This document shows, in pieces, positions 32,487-41,404 of a stretch of DNA of 50,115 nucleotides; positions within the stretch are counted from its first letter, which is position 1; every line of letters starts with the position of its first letter. Location: the NCBI GenBank assembly GCA_017429765.1, contig JAFROJ010000060.1, positions 1 through 50,115 on the forward strand, written 5' to 3'. A program made the position numbers and the translations under genes. Source of the DNA: Bacteroidales bacterium. GTDB lineage: Bacteria; Bacteroidota; Bacteroidia; Bacteroidales; UBA932. Under the pieces are notes generated by a model. The model was not told where the DNA came from and ran no database searches. It saw only the letters and a list, made by a program, of their open reading frames with translations.

Positions 32487-33070
32487 AGGTGCCAGCTATA
32501 TTTTGATGCAATACCTTGAGCCATAAGGCTGACACTACTCTATCCCCTCGGTTTTTATTATCATTTTCATAGTCCTTAGGATCCTCCCGTTCTATCGTCT
32601 TCCGGTTCCAGCCGTTGACCGCATCGTCGAAAGTGGCGCCCTTGTTGCTGGCGAAGAAGTCGGGGATGAACTGGTTGTACTCGAACTGTGGGCTGATTTC
32701 GGAACGATGTTTCAGGGTTGGATAGGCCTCCACGGCGTCCCTGTAAGTCTTCCCGGCGTTCCCGCGGAGCCAGGCCTGAAACTCCACCTTGAACCGGAAG
32801 CCCGGACCGAGATACCGTTGGAAGAAAGCCCGCAAGTCCTGAGAGCACACCACGTTAGGCGAGATGACATCGTCCAGGGAAGTGGGAACCTGCCTGTCAC
32901 GAGGGGCCTTTCTCTTTGTCCTCGCCTTGGAAGACTCGACCTCCGGCAGCGTCGCTTTGATCAGTATCTCAAGATAGTCCCGGTCTTCCACATCGCCGAT
33001 ATAGAGATATATCCCCGGCGCCGGAACACTGGTCGATAATAAATTGGACAAAGTCGGGATTGCTGGCCAT
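32413..33070 (-). pseudogene. Decayed TfoX-like / DUF6434-like gene
   Basis: From ATG 33070 the first 22 codons read MASNPDFVQFIIDQCSGAGD-IS, a good match to the start of TfoX N-terminal-domain proteins. The frame is then lost. In another frame (open from a TTG at 33051) comes GDVEDRDYLEILIKATLPEVE, which resembles the end of the same domain, so the middle of about 60 residues is missing and a frameshift is present. The same frame continues through a basic linker into a segment like DUF6434 (CSQDLRAFFQRYLGPGFRFKV, GKTYRDAVEAY, ISPQFEYNQFIPDFFASNKGATFDDAVNGWNRK). After about 32556 the residues look unrelated and the frame runs over the small gene at 32349. A remnant, or a composite of two neighbouring genes, is the best reading. 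Confidence 0.6.
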
Positions 33071-33078
33071 GCTCTTGA

Positions 33079-34017
33079 CTATTGGTATTCCAAAACCGCT
33101 TTAATGAGTTTGTATTTGCTGGTCATGCCCTCGTGGCCGTGGTCGTGCGAGGCGTCCCTGGTGGCGAAGGCCAGATATCTTTCCCCGCCTATGAATATGA
33201 ATCCGGGGGAGGCCAGGGCCCAGCCCTCGTTCTCCTCCACCCACCGGTTCAGCGCGCACGGCAGTTCCCTCACGAAGGCCCCGTCCGTCACGTAGCACCT
33301 GAAGGAGCATGCGTCGGTAGTGCCGCCGTGGGTGTTGTAATAGGTCGGGAAGAGGATGTCGTGACGCTCGTCAACCTTGCAGGCCGCGTTGTTGTACAGG
33401 AAATCCCCCGCCAGGATCTCGGTGACACTCAGCTGTTCCCCTTCAAGAGTGAACTCTGAGAGCGTCATCCTCCGATTCCGGTAATGCTCCTGTGTTATCC
33501 GGGAATAGAGTTTCATCCGCTTGCCCCTCGGCACAAGGACATTCTGGGTGTCGTGCTTGCTGTCGTACAGCTGTTTCTTGCCCGTGAATTCTATCCCGTC
33601 CTTGGACTTCCAGAGGAACATGCAGTGCTTCCCGTCCTCCAGCTGGTTACCGACCAGGCGGTAGGGCCACGCCTTGTCGTTCACCAGGCAAACCGACTGC
33701 TCGATGATCGAGTCCATTATCTTGCGCTTCAACTCATAATGGAAGCCATCGGCGGATTCCGCCAGATAGAGATTCTGCTGCCATTCATTCTCGGGCAACC
33801 CGCTCTCCTCGTTGCCGGAGAAATACATCCGGTAAATGCCGTCCGGAGTCTGGATGATGTTGAAATAATTGATCAGCTTCATCCCGAAATCCCCGCTGCA
33901 GGCGATCTCGACGGGAGGCTCGGGAAAACTTACCCCGATGATGGTCTTTTCCGCGCAGGCGCTGAGCGCGGCGCCGAGACACGCCGCTAACGTCAAATGA
34001 ATCCAAAAACGCTTCAT
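33079..34017 (-). CDS. Lipoprotein with glycosidase-like beta-propeller
   Basis: A 312-residue predicted lipoprotein (lipobox LSAC at about residues 18-21). The mature part has repeated blade-like motifs as in five-bladed propeller glycosidases (GH32/43/130 superfamilies): DGIYRMYFSGN, QNLYLAESADGFHYE, HCMFLWKSKDGIEFTGKKQLYDS, RMKLYSRIT and GWALASPGFIFIGGERYLAFATRD. I cannot place it in a family and no catalytic triad is certain, so it may bind or cleave a glycan at the cell surface. It starts 18 bp after leuB on the same strand and may be cotranscribed with it, with no obvious metabolic link. Confidence 0.7.
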   Translation of the reverse strand: MKRFWIHLTLAACLGAALSACAEKTIIGVSFPEPPVEIACSGDFGMKLINYFNIIQTPDGIYRMYFSGNEESGLPENEWQQNLYLAESADGFHYELKRKIMDSIIEQSVCLVNDKAWPYRLVGNQLEDGKHCMFLWKSKDGIEFTGKKQLYDSKHDTQNVLVPRGKRMKLYSRITQEHYRNRRMTLSEFTLEGEQLSVTEILAGDFLYNNAACKVDERHDILFPTYYNTHGGTTDACSFRCYVTDGAFVRELPCALNRWVEENEGWALASPGFIFIGGERYLAFATRDASHDHGHEGMTSKYKLIKAVLEYQ

Positions 34018-34035
34018 GAGGCAAAAATACTTGAT

Positions 34036-35106
34036 TTATCGATTATTAACGATCCACGCCGTTATCCAGTCCCCGACCTCAGAGGTGCCGCGGGCCTGGC
34101 CACCGTTCGCGAGATCCTCTGTGACGAAGCCGCTGTCGATCGAGGCGGTCACGGCGTCACGAATGGCCTTGCCCTCCTCCTTCAGGTCGAAGGCGTATTC
34201 GAACATCATGGCCGCCGAGAGGATAGCCGCCAGCGGGTTCGCTATGTTCTTTCCGGCCGCTTGCGGATAGGAGCCGTGGATAGGCTCGAAGAGGGAAGTG
34301 TGGGTGCCTATCGAGGCGGACGCGAGGAGACCCATCGAGCCTGAGACGCAGCTGGCCTCGTCCGTGAGTATGTCGCCGAAAGTGTTCTCTGTCACCAGGA
34401 CGTCGAAGAACTTTGGGCAACGGATGAGTTGCATCGCGGCGTTGTCCACGAACATGTAGTCAACCGTGACCTCGGGATATTCAGCCTCCATCTCTTTCGC
34501 CACCTGGCGCCACAGGCGTGAGGATTCGAGAATATTCGCCTTGTCCACCACTGTCAGATGATGTTTCCTTCGCATGGCGTACCCGAAGGCGAGGGAGAGG
34601 ATGCGCTCGATCTCCATCCTTGAATAGATGCAAGTGTCGAAGGCGGTGTTCCCGTCGTCCTTTCGCCCCCTCTCCCCGAAATACATCCCTCCGGTGAGCT
34701 CGCGGATGCAGATGAAATCAGCCCCGTCGACGAGCTCGTCCTTCAGGGGGGACTTGGGGACCAGTGACTTGAAGGTCTCCACGGGCCGGATATTGGCGAA
34801 AAGCCCAAGTCTCTTCCTGATGGCGAGCAGGCCCTGTTCCGGACGAACCTTCGAGGTCGGGTCGTTGTCGTACTTGGGTGAGCCGACGGCGCCGAACAGG
34901 ACGGCGTCGCTCTCCATGCACATCCGGTGGGTGTCCTCGGGGTAAGGGTCCCCGAGCTCCTCGATGGCGCTGGCGCCGATGTGGCCGTAGGAATACTCAG
35001 CCTTGTGGCCGAACCTGTCGCACACCGCGTCAACGGCCTTCACGGCCTGGGCCACCACTTCGGGGCCGATCCCGTCTCCGGGCAAAGTAGCGATTCTGAG
35101 TCTCAT
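34036..35106 (-). CDS. leuB: 3-Isopropylmalate dehydrogenase
   Basis: NAD-dependent oxidative decarboxylation of 3-isopropylmalate in leucine synthesis. The 356-residue chain is standard length. The N-terminal [12 protein letters not shown], the substrate-binding arginines around [16 protein letters not shown], the VDKANIL segment with the catalytic Lys, the [10 protein letters not shown] metal-site aspartates and the [12 protein letters not shown]...[19 protein letters not shown] cofactor region are all intact. No other leu genes are in the window, so the gene is separated from its pathway partners here, or the operon is dispersed. Upstream, 73 bp separate it from the GH43 gene; no clear TAnnTTTG promoter is seen there. 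A propeller lipoprotein gene follows 18 bp downstream. Confidence 0.96.
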   Translation of the reverse strand: MRLRIATLPGDGIGPEVVAQAVKAVDAVCDRFGHKAEYSYGHIGASAIEELGDPYPEDTHRMCMESDAVLFGAVGSPKYDNDPTSKVRPEQGLLAIRKRLGLFANIRPVETFKSLVPKSPLKDELVDGADFICIRELTGGMYFGERGRKDDGNTAFDTCIYSRMEIERILSLAFGYAMRRKHHLTVVDKANILESSRLWRQVAKEMEAEYPEVTVDYMFVDNAAMQLIRCPKFFDVLVTENTFGDILTDEASCVSGSMGLLASASIGTHTSLFEPIHGSYPQAAGKNIANPLAAILSAAMMFEYAFDLKEEGKAIRDAVTASIDSGFVTEDLANGGQARGTSEVGDWITAWIVNNR

Positions 35107-35179
35107 GATCTGTCATTTAATTCTCTTTCATAAAGAATATGATTCTAATTATAAAAATCCCCAGCTCGGCGCCTATCTT

Positions 35180-36502
35180 TTACTCAAAGCGGAAGGAGGT
35201 GAGGCTGAAGAGGTTGGTGTCTGGCTTGCCGTGGAAGCGCATCCTGAGGGGATGGACGCCGAGGAGGTCTTTCCCGACCTCGGCCTCGAGGGTGATGACG
35301 GTCTTCCCGTCCCCGGCGGGGACTTTGAATGAGGCGACCGTGGCGCCGTAGAGATATTCGGAATAAACCTCCAAGCTCCCTCCGGCCTCCGGGCAGACTG
35401 AGATGATCATCTTCCGGGGTTGTCTCTTGAAGTCGAAATCCTTCCATGCCGCCGTGTCGTTGTCGCGGATCTCATCCAGGGCGAAGGTGGCCCCGATCCT
35501 GACGTGTCCGGTCAGGTAGCAGGCCCTGCCGGTCACGGGAACGCTCGTCTCCGCCATGAACGGATCCAGCGGAAGGCCCGCCCCGGTGGAGGTCATCTCC
35601 ACTTCTGGGATTGATCCGTCCGGGAGGATCTCGATCGGCTCCACGCAGCTCTGCCTCATGGTGTTGGAACCCCGGGAGGAACGGTGATAGAACACGTGCC
35701 ACTGATCCTTGAACTTGACCACGGAGCCGTGGTTGTTCCAGACCGCCGGGTCGCACCCGAAGTTGTCGATGATCACGCCGCGGTACTTGTAAGGCCCTGT
35801 GACGCGGTCGGATGTGGCGTACCCGAGGCAAGTGGGCATCCCCCTTCGGCTGATGTCGGCGAAGACCAGGTAATAGGTCCCGTTATTCTTGAACACCTGG
35901 ATCCCCTCATGGAAATGATGCTCCGCCTCGGTGATGATCCCGTCCTTTATGGTCGAAGGGTCGATGCTCCTCATGTCCGGGTTCAGTTTGGCGCACTTGG
36001 CCGAGAACTGGCCCCAGAACATCCAGGCCTGCCCGTCGTCGTCGATGAAGACCGAGGGATCGATCTGGTTGGCGGACTCCACCGGCCGGGCGTCCTTGAA
36101 CGGCCCGTAAGGCGAGTCGCTCACGGCCGTGCCCTCGGGGAAGGCTCCCGGCTGGGAGTAGAACAGGTAGTACTTGCCGCCTCTCTCGACGCAGTCGGGG
36201 GCGTAAAGGACCTCGTCGTTGTACTTGACATCCTCTGAAGAGAACGATCGATCTCCCTTCCAATTGATCATGTCCGTCGTCGAGAACACATCGTATATTC
36301 CTGAGCAGTAATAAGATGGACTCTCGTCCCGGGAACCGTACACGAACAGAGTCGGTTGGCCGTTCACAGTCCAGACCCTGGCCTGCGGATCCGAATTGAA
36401 GGCCTTGTCGATCAATATGGGATTCTGCGCCGCGGCTCCGGAAGCGCACGCGATGAAAGCCGCGGTGAACACGGCCTGGGGGAAGATTCTTGTCTTTTTC
36501 AT
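35180..36502 (-). CDS. Secreted GH43-family glycosidase
   Basis: A 440-residue exported enzyme from ATG 36502, where the signal peptide begins (MKKTRIFPQAVFTAAFIACA, cleavage near AAAQ); the frame is open for 40 codons further, over a GC-rich non-coding stretch. The N-terminal five-bladed propeller (about 28-330) has the GH43 triad: Asp38 (FNSDPQARV) as base, Asp148 (QIDPSVFIDDDGQAWMFWG) and Glu199 (HEGIQVFKNNGTYYL) as acid. The C-terminal part (about 335-440) is a beta-sandwich resembling carbohydrate-binding modules of family 6. Such enzymes remove arabinose or xylose from plant polysaccharides; the subfamily cannot be fixed by eye. It is alone, with leuB downstream. Confidence 0.88.
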   Translation of the reverse strand: MKKTRIFPQAVFTAAFIACASGAAAQNPILIDKAFNSDPQARVWTVNGQPTLFVYGSRDESPSYYCSGIYDVFSTTDMINWKGDRSFSSEDVKYNDEVLYAPDCVERGGKYYLFYSQPGAFPEGTAVSDSPYGPFKDARPVESANQIDPSVFIDDDGQAWMFWGQFSAKCAKLNPDMRSIDPSTIKDGIITEAEHHFHEGIQVFKNNGTYYLVFADISRRGMPTCLGYATSDRVTGPYKYRGVIIDNFGCDPAVWNNHGSVVKFKDQWHVFYHRSSRGSNTMRQSCVEPIEILPDGSIPEVEMTSTGAGLPLDPFMAETSVPVTGRACYLTGHVRIGATFALDEIRDNDTAAWKDFDFKRQPRKMIISVCPEAGGSLEVYSEYLYGATVASFKVPAGDGKTVITLEAEVGKDLLGVHPLRMRFHGKPDTNLFSLTSFRFE

Positions 36503-36565
36503 TGAAGTCATTTGAGCTGGAACCGGCCAATGGGCCGCCCTGTCAGCGAATATAGTAATTTTTCG

Positions 36566-36573
36566 TATATTTG
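36566..36573 (+). promoter_or_regulatory. -7 promoter element upstream of pfkA
   Basis: TATATTTG matches TAnnTTTG; the -33 position is not recognisable. Start would be near 36580, giving pfkA a leader of about 115 nt with a strong palindrome. Confidence 0.45.
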
Positions 36574-36622
36574 AAGATAATTCCCAGGGAGGCCAGGCGC
36601 TTCCCGGCGACCAGGGAACCAT

Positions 36623-36638
36623 GCCGGCCGCGGCCGGC
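36623..36638. repeat. GC palindrome in the pfkA leader
   Basis: GCCGGCCGCGGCCGGC is a perfect 16-bp palindrome, followed by more GCCGGC repeats. It also lies in a short open frame (36621-36659, [12 protein letters not shown] and stop) ahead of pfkA. A leader hairpin or upstream peptide is possible; it may equally be another dispersed element. Confidence 0.6.
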
Positions 36639-36694
36639 GCCGGCGTCCGCCCTGCTTAAGGGAAGTAAAAGAGAATCAAGTAATTATCAATACT

Positions 36695-37681
36695 ATGAGA
36701 GAGATAAAGACAGTGGCTGTTCTGACATCCGGAGGCGACGCCCCGGGCATGAACGCCTGCATCAGGGCCGTCACCAGGGCCGCCATATTCAATAACATGA
36801 GGGTCATCGGGGTGTACCGCGGCTATGAGGGCCTGATGAACGAGGAGTTCAAGGAGTTCACCTCCTCTTCCGTGTCCAACACAATCCAGCGCGGCGGGAC
36901 CATCCTCAAGACCGCCCGAAGCAAGGCTTTCATGGAGCCGGAAGGACGCAAGCAGGCTTACGACAACATGGTCAAACACGGCATCGACGCCTTGATCGTC
37001 ATTGGCGGAAACGGCTCATTGACAGGCGCCCAGCAGTTTGCCCGTGAATATGACATCCCGATCATCGGCCTGCCCGGGACCATCGACAACGACCTCTACG
37101 GCACCGATCACACGATCGGTTACGACACCGCCTTGAACACGATAGTGGAGTGCGTGGACAAGATCCGCGACACGGCCAACTCCCACGACCGCATATTCTT
37201 TGTCGAGGTGATGGGACGTGACGCCGGCTTCCTTGCCCAGAACAGCGCCATAGCTTCCGGGGCCGAGGCCGCCATCATCCCCGAGGACAAGACCGATGTC
37301 GACCAGCTGGCCGAGTTCATCGGCCGGGGGATGCGCAAGAGCAAGAACAGTTCGATAGTCCTGGTCTCGGAGTCGAGGAAAGACGGCCACGGAGGGGCCA
37401 TGTACTACGCCGACCGTGTGCGCCGTGAATATCCCCAGTACAACGTCCAGGTCACGATCCTGGGGCATCTCCAGAGGGGAGGGACCCCGAGCGCCTACGA
37501 CAGGATCCTCGCTTCCCGCCTCGGCTACGCCTCGATCGAGGCTCTTATGGAGGGACAGCGCAACATCATGGTGGGGATATCCAACGACCAGATAGTCTAC
37601 GTCCCCATCCAGAGGGCGGTCAAGATGGACAAGCCCATCAACAAGGAGCTGATCGATGTCCTTGCGGTTCTGTCATTGTAA
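36695..37681 (+). CDS. pfkA: 6-Phosphofructokinase
   Basis: Phosphorylates fructose 6-phosphate to the 1,6-bisphosphate in glycolysis. The 328-residue chain is the length of bacterial ATP-PFK. The nucleotide loop GGDAPGMNA (13-21), GGNGS (104-108), catalytic PGTIDND (127-133, Asp131), the GYDTALNT helix, MGRDAGFLA and [15 protein letters not shown] are in place. The second glycine loop has Asn where E. coli has Asp (GGDGS). Gly at the next position, rather than Asp, favours ATP over pyrophosphate as donor; the Asn could affect magnesium binding and is noted as a difference, not a defect. The metallophosphoesterase lipoprotein gene follows 19 bp downstream. Confidence 0.95.
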   Translation: MREIKTVAVLTSGGDAPGMNACIRAVTRAAIFNNMRVIGVYRGYEGLMNEEFKEFTSSSVSNTIQRGGTILKTARSKAFMEPEGRKQAYDNMVKHGIDALIVIGGNGSLTGAQQFAREYDIPIIGLPGTIDNDLYGTDHTIGYDTALNTIVECVDKIRDTANSHDRIFFVEVMGRDAGFLAQNSAIASGAEAAIIPEDKTDVDQLAEFIGRGMRKSKNSSIVLVSESRKDGHGGAMYYADRVRREYPQYNVQVTILGHLQRGGTPSAYDRILASRLGYASIEALMEGQRNIMVGISNDQIVYVPIQRAVKMDKPINKELIDVLAVLSL

Positions 37682-37700
37682 GATATTAATAATCAAGAAT

Positions 37701-39167
37701 ATGCTTAAGAAATCCATCCTCGCCGCGGCTCTCGCGCTGATTCTGGCCTCGTGTGGCTCGGAGAAGGAACCTGTTGTGAATTACAAACTCTACCTCGACT
37801 GGCCGGAGCGCCAGCTGCCGGATTTCTCCACCCTCGGGGAGCCGGACATCGTGGGAGTGAAGAACAATTTCGACCTCGTGGACATAGACGAGACCCTAAA
37901 CCACTACGCCCTCCTGCTGGAGACGACCCTTAAAGTCAAGAACGAGGAGGAGTACACTTTCAAGGTCTCCACGGACGACGGCTCGAAGTTCTATGTGGAC
38001 GGCGAGCTCCAGTACGACAACGACGGGGCCCACGGTCCTATCACCAAGATAGTCACGAAGACCTTGACCAAGGGGAAGCACTCGCTCCGGATGGAGTATT
38101 TCGACTTCGACAAGGGGCAGTCGATAAACTTCCTGTACAAGACCCCGACGACAGAGTGGAGGGAACTCAACAACACCCTTCTCGACAAGGAGAGGAAACT
38201 TACCGACAAGTCCGGTTTCGTGAAGCCGCAGATCGACGAGGCTTACAAGAGGTTCGCGGCCTGGAAGGGAGACGATGAGGTGATGTTGTTCCCCATCGTG
38301 ACCGATGTCCACACCTGCGGGCGTTTCACTTACAAGCACATAGGCCACGCGGTCACCGCCGCCAAGGTCTTCGGGGCCGACTTCATCGCCAACCTCGGGG
38401 ACATAGGCCTGAACGCTTATCCCGCCACCGAGAACAAGGCTTACGCCAAGGAGATTGTCGATAACACGAGAGCCCAGATGGACAAGTATGACGGGATCTG
38501 GCTCTACACCCCGGGCAACCATGACTGGGACGCCGGGGAGGGCGATTTATTCACGGATGAGGATCTCAACGAGTTCTTCCAGAATCCCTGGAAGGAGAGG
38601 GCGGGGGATAGCTACCACCTCGTGCCAGGCAAGACTTACGGCTGGTACGATGTGCCCGGCAAGAATGTCAGGGTCGTGTTCCTGAACAGCCAGGGCACCG
38701 GCACCGTGGGATCTTATTACATATTCGATGACGCGCAGATGGAATGGTTCCAGGGTCTTCTGGACAGCACTCCGGCCGATCTTCCCGTCCTTGTGATGGC
38801 CCACTATATGCCCCATCCGATCGGAAGATGGACCAATGTGGCGACCAAGGAAGACACCAAGGCCAGCAATGAGCGGATCATGGCCGTCCTTTCCGATTTC
38901 GCCAAGAGGGGGACCCTCATCGGGATGTTCTGCGGCGACAGCCACGCCAACGCCGCCGTCAAGGAGGACGGGGTCAACTATTACATCTCCCAGGGCTACG
39001 GCTGGGTGGTTCCGGACTTGATGGTGCCCGGCACGATCCACGCTTTCTATGACTATAAGACCAACATGTGCGTCGATGTCGTGGCGGTCAAAACGGCCAA
39101 GCGGGAGGTCCACACTTTCAGGATCGGAGCGGGCGGAGAGGAATATGACAGTGTCTTTGACTACTGA
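37701..39167 (+). CDS. Lipoprotein with PA14-like and metallophosphoesterase domains
   Basis: A 488-residue predicted lipoprotein from ATG 37701, which starts the signal peptide (lipobox LASC at about residue 18); upstream in-frame codons lie inside pfkA. Residues about 25-155 resemble a PA14 carbohydrate-binding domain (YTFKVSTDDGSKFYVDGELQYDNDG, KGKHSLRMEYF). Residues about 185-470 are a calcineurin-like phosphoesterase with the usual metal-binding blocks TDVHTCG, NLGDIG, PGNHDWD, MAHYMPHP and CGDSHANA. Such proteins hydrolyse phosphate esters outside the cytoplasm, and the PA14 part may hold them on a glycan. The substrate is unknown. Only 19 bp separate it from pfkA; cotranscription is likely but may be incidental. 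Confidence 0.88.
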   Translation: MLKKSILAAALALILASCGSEKEPVVNYKLYLDWPERQLPDFSTLGEPDIVGVKNNFDLVDIDETLNHYALLLETTLKVKNEEEYTFKVSTDDGSKFYVDGELQYDNDGAHGPITKIVTKTLTKGKHSLRMEYFDFDKGQSINFLYKTPTTEWRELNNTLLDKERKLTDKSGFVKPQIDEAYKRFAAWKGDDEVMLFPIVTDVHTCGRFTYKHIGHAVTAAKVFGADFIANLGDIGLNAYPATENKAYAKEIVDNTRAQMDKYDGIWLYTPGNHDWDAGEGDLFTDEDLNEFFQNPWKERAGDSYHLVPGKTYGWYDVPGKNVRVVFLNSQGTGTVGSYYIFDDAQMEWFQGLLDSTPADLPVLVMAHYMPHPIGRWTNVATKEDTKASNERIMAVLSDFAKRGTLIGMFCGDSHANAAVKEDGVNYYISQGYGWVVPDLMVPGTIHAFYDYKTNMCVDVVAVKTAKREVHTFRIGAGGEEYDSVFDY

Positions 39168-39193
39168 TTTTTCCACTTTAGCGTAAAAATCAC

Positions 39194-39201
39194 TATTTTT
39201 G
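39194..39201 (+). promoter_or_regulatory. -7 promoter element of the pyrH operon
   Basis: TATTTTTG matches TAnnTTTG; a T-rich run (39168-39172) is at about the -33 position. Transcription would start near 39208, leaving only about 9 nt before the pyrH ATG at 39217. Confidence 0.55.
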
Positions 39202-39216
39202 GCAAAATTCGTCCAA

Positions 39217-39921
39217 ATGTACAAGAGAGTCCTTTTAAAGCTCAGCGGAGAGATTCTCGGCGGTCCCGAAGGCAAGGGGCTTGAGCCGGAGTACCTCAGG
39301 AAATACGCCCGTGAGATCGCCCAGGCCGCCAAGGCCGGTCTTCAGATCGGGGTGGTCAACGGCGGCGGGAACATATTCCGCGGCCTGCAAGGTCTCGACA
39401 AGGGTTTCGACCGTGTCGGCGGAGACCGTATGGGGATGCTCGCCACCGTCATCAACTCGTTGGCCCTCAGTCAGTTCATCGAGGATGAGGGAGTCCATGC
39501 CGAGGTGTTCACCGCGACCCCTATGGAACCCTTGGTACGCTACTACAACAGGGACAACGCCGTGAGGACTCTCGAGAACGGGGGCGTGGCCCTGATCGCC
39601 GGCGGGACCGGCAACCCTTTCTTCACGACCGACTCCGGGGCCGCCCTGAGGGCTTTGGAGATCCGCGCGGACGTGATGCTCAAAGGCACGAAAGTAGACG
39701 GCGTCTACACCGCCGATCCGAAAAAGGATCCCGCCGCTGTCAAGTTCGACGAGATAACTTTCTCCGAGGCGATGTCAAGGGAACTCAGGGTGCTGGACCA
39801 GACCGCCTACGCCCTCTGCAACGACGGGAATATGCCTATCATTGTCTTTGACATCGACGCTCCGGGTGCCTTGAGGAGGATCCTGGACGGGGAGAAAGTC
39901 GGCACATTGGTACATAAGTAA
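39217..39921 (+). CDS. pyrH: UMP kinase
   Basis: Phosphorylates UMP to UDP; cytoplasmic hexamer of the amino-acid-kinase fold. 234 residues from ATG 39217. A TTG at 39199 would add six residues but overlaps the promoter element, and MYKRVLLKLSGEILGG is the normal family start. The VVNGGGNIFRG, DRMGMLATVINSLAL and GGTGNPFFTTDSGAALRALEI segments are diagnostic. frr follows after 13 bp, the arrangement seen in many bacteria. Identification is secure. Confidence 0.96.
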   Translation: MYKRVLLKLSGEILGGPEGKGLEPEYLRKYAREIAQAAKAGLQIGVVNGGGNIFRGLQGLDKGFDRVGGDRMGMLATVINSLALSQFIEDEGVHAEVFTATPMEPLVRYYNRDNAVRTLENGGVALIAGGTGNPFFTTDSGAALRALEIRADVMLKGTKVDGVYTADPKKDPAAVKFDEITFSEAMSRELRVLDQTAYALCNDGNMPIIVFDIDAPGALRRILDGEKVGTLVHK

Positions 39922-39934
39922 AAACAGAATAACG

Positions 39935-40504
39935 ATGTTATCAGAGAAAGCCAAAGAGATCCTTAAAGGTGTCGAGGCCAAGATGCAGGACACCGTGGAT
40001 TACCTTGAGGAAGACCTCAAGACCTACAGGGTGGGGAAGGCTAATCCCTCCATCCTTAACAATGTGAGTGTCAACTATTACGGCACTGAGACACCGGTGT
40101 TCCAGGTCGCGTCCGTGAATGTCCCTGACGCCCGCACGATCACCATCCAGCCCTGGGAGAGGAGTCTTATCCCCGCTATCGAGAAGGCCATCATGGCCGC
40201 TAATCTCGGTTTCACACCCCAGAACAACGGCGAGATCATCCGCTGCCCCATCCCCCCGCTCACCGAGGAGAGGCGCAAGGACCTGATCAAGAAGGCTAAG
40301 GCCGCCGGCGAGGGCGCCAAGGTGGCTGTCAGGAATATCCGCCGCGAGGGTGTCGACGCCCTGAAGAAGGCCGAGAAGGCCGGGGAGTTCTCCGAGGATG
40401 TGCGTAAAGAGGGCGAGGATGAGGTTCAGAAAGTGACCGACGCCAAGGTCAAGGCCGTTGATGTCCTCGTCGCCGCCAAGGAGAAAGAGATCCTGACGGT
40501 GTGA
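39935..40504 (+). CDS. frr: Ribosome recycling factor
   Basis: Splits post-termination ribosomes together with EF-G. The 189-residue chain has the three-helix-bundle pattern of RRF: KTYRVGKANPSILNNVSVNYYGTETPVFQVASV, then the TIQPWERSLIPAIEKAI segment and the PPLTEERRKDLIKKAK segment. It is the second gene after pyrH; its TGA overlaps the GTG start of pheA in a GTGA junction, so translation of the two is probably coupled. Confidence 0.97.
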   Translation: MLSEKAKEILKGVEAKMQDTVDYLEEDLKTYRVGKANPSILNNVSVNYYGTETPVFQVASVNVPDARTITIQPWERSLIPAIEKAIMAANLGFTPQNNGEIIRCPIPPLTEERRKDLIKKAKAAGEGAKVAVRNIRREGVDALKKAEKAGEFSEDVRKEGEDEVQKVTDAKVKAVDVLVAAKEKEILTV

Positions 40505-41331
40505 CGACCGTCGCTATCCAAGGTTATCGCGGGTGTTTCCACGAGCAGGCGGCTAGGGATTTCTATTCCGCCCGGGGGGAGGATATATCCATATTCGAGA
40601 GCCCTACTTTCGAGGGTTTGTTCAAGGCGCTTTCCTCAGGGGAGGCCGGCGCGGCGGTTATCGCCATCGAGAACACCATCTCGGGTGGTTTGCTCCCGAA
40701 TTTCGAGCTCTTGAGAGCGAATCCCTACAAGATCAAAGGCGAGCTGTATATTCCTATCCATCAGAACCTTATGGCTATTCCCGGGCAAAGGCTCGAGGAC
40801 ATCAGGGAGGTTCGGACCCACTACATGGCCATCAACCAGACCAGACGGTTCTTCGAGAAAAACTGCCCCTGGATCAAGATGGTGGAGTCGGAGGACACGG
40901 CGAAAAGCGCGATCGACATCGCGGAAGGTGGCCTGATGGGCGTCGGGGCCGTGGCCTCGACCCTGGCCGCTGAGGAGAACGGGCTGGAGATCCTCGCCCG
41001 AGGCATCGAGACCTACAAGCAGAATTTCACCCGCTTCCTTATTCTCGACGACAGCGTCACCATCCCCAGGCGTGAGATCGACAAGGCCTCGCTCTGTTTC
41101 ACCCTGCCCCACAAGCCGGGATCTCTGGCGCAGGTGCTGACAGTGCTCTCGTTCTACGACATGAACCTGACCAGGATCCAGTCCCTCCCGATTCCCGGCA
41201 AGGAGTGGCAGTATTTCTTCTACGCCGACATTAAGTTCTCGACCTACAGTCGTTACCGCCAGGCCCTGAAAGCCGTCCGCCCCTTGATGGCCGACTTTTA
41301 CATCCTCGGTGAATATAAAGGGTCATTCTGA
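40501..41331 (+). CDS. pheA: Prephenate dehydratase
   Basis: Converts prephenate to phenylpyruvate in phenylalanine synthesis. 276 residues from a GTG that overlaps the frr stop by 4 bp. The catalytic domain has GYRGCFHEQAARDF, AVIAIENTISGGL and ESEDTAKSAIDIA. The C-terminal ACT domain (about 195-276, LCFTLPHKPGSLAQVL, then LTRIQSLPIPGKEWQYFFYADI) is the phenylalanine feedback site. No chorismate mutase is fused here; that activity is on the DAHP synthase at 43587. The last codons (GGG TCA TTC TGA) coincide with the GTCATTCTGA start of the repeat that fills the next gap, so the repeat seems to supply the stop codon. Confidence 0.94.
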   Translation: MTTVAIQGYRGCFHEQAARDFYSARGEDISIFESPTFEGLFKALSSGEAGAAVIAIENTISGGLLPNFELLRANPYKIKGELYIPIHQNLMAIPGQRLEDIREVRTHYMAINQTRRFFEKNCPWIKMVESEDTAKSAIDIAEGGLMGVGAVASTLAAEENGLEILARGIETYKQNFTRFLILDDSVTIPRREIDKASLCFTLPHKPGSLAQVLTVLSFYDMNLTRIQSLPIPGKEWQYFFYADIKFSTYSRYRQALKAVRPLMADFYILGEYKGSF

Positions 41332-41337
41332 ACCATC

Positions 41338-41391
41338 TGTCATTCTGAACGAAGTGAAGAATCTAGCGAAGAATCTAGTGAAGAATCTATA
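41338..41391 (+). repeat. Intergenic repeat with three 12-bp tandem units
   Basis: Starts TGTCATTCTGAACGAAGT and continues as gaagaatctagc, gaagaatctagt, gaagaatctata (41356-41391). It is the AT-richer relative of the tandem repeat inside cysS (GTCATCCTGAGCGAAGCGAAGGATCT). A partial extra copy (GTCATTCTGAACC) begins inside the end of pheA at about 41322. Confidence 0.8.
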
Positions 41392-41404
41392 AAACGAACA
41401 AGAT

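Noticed and set aside
36695-37681. Pyrophosphate-dependent phosphofructokinase
   Set aside because: The second glycine loop is GGNGS, with Gly where PPi enzymes have Asp, and the length matches ATP-PFK.
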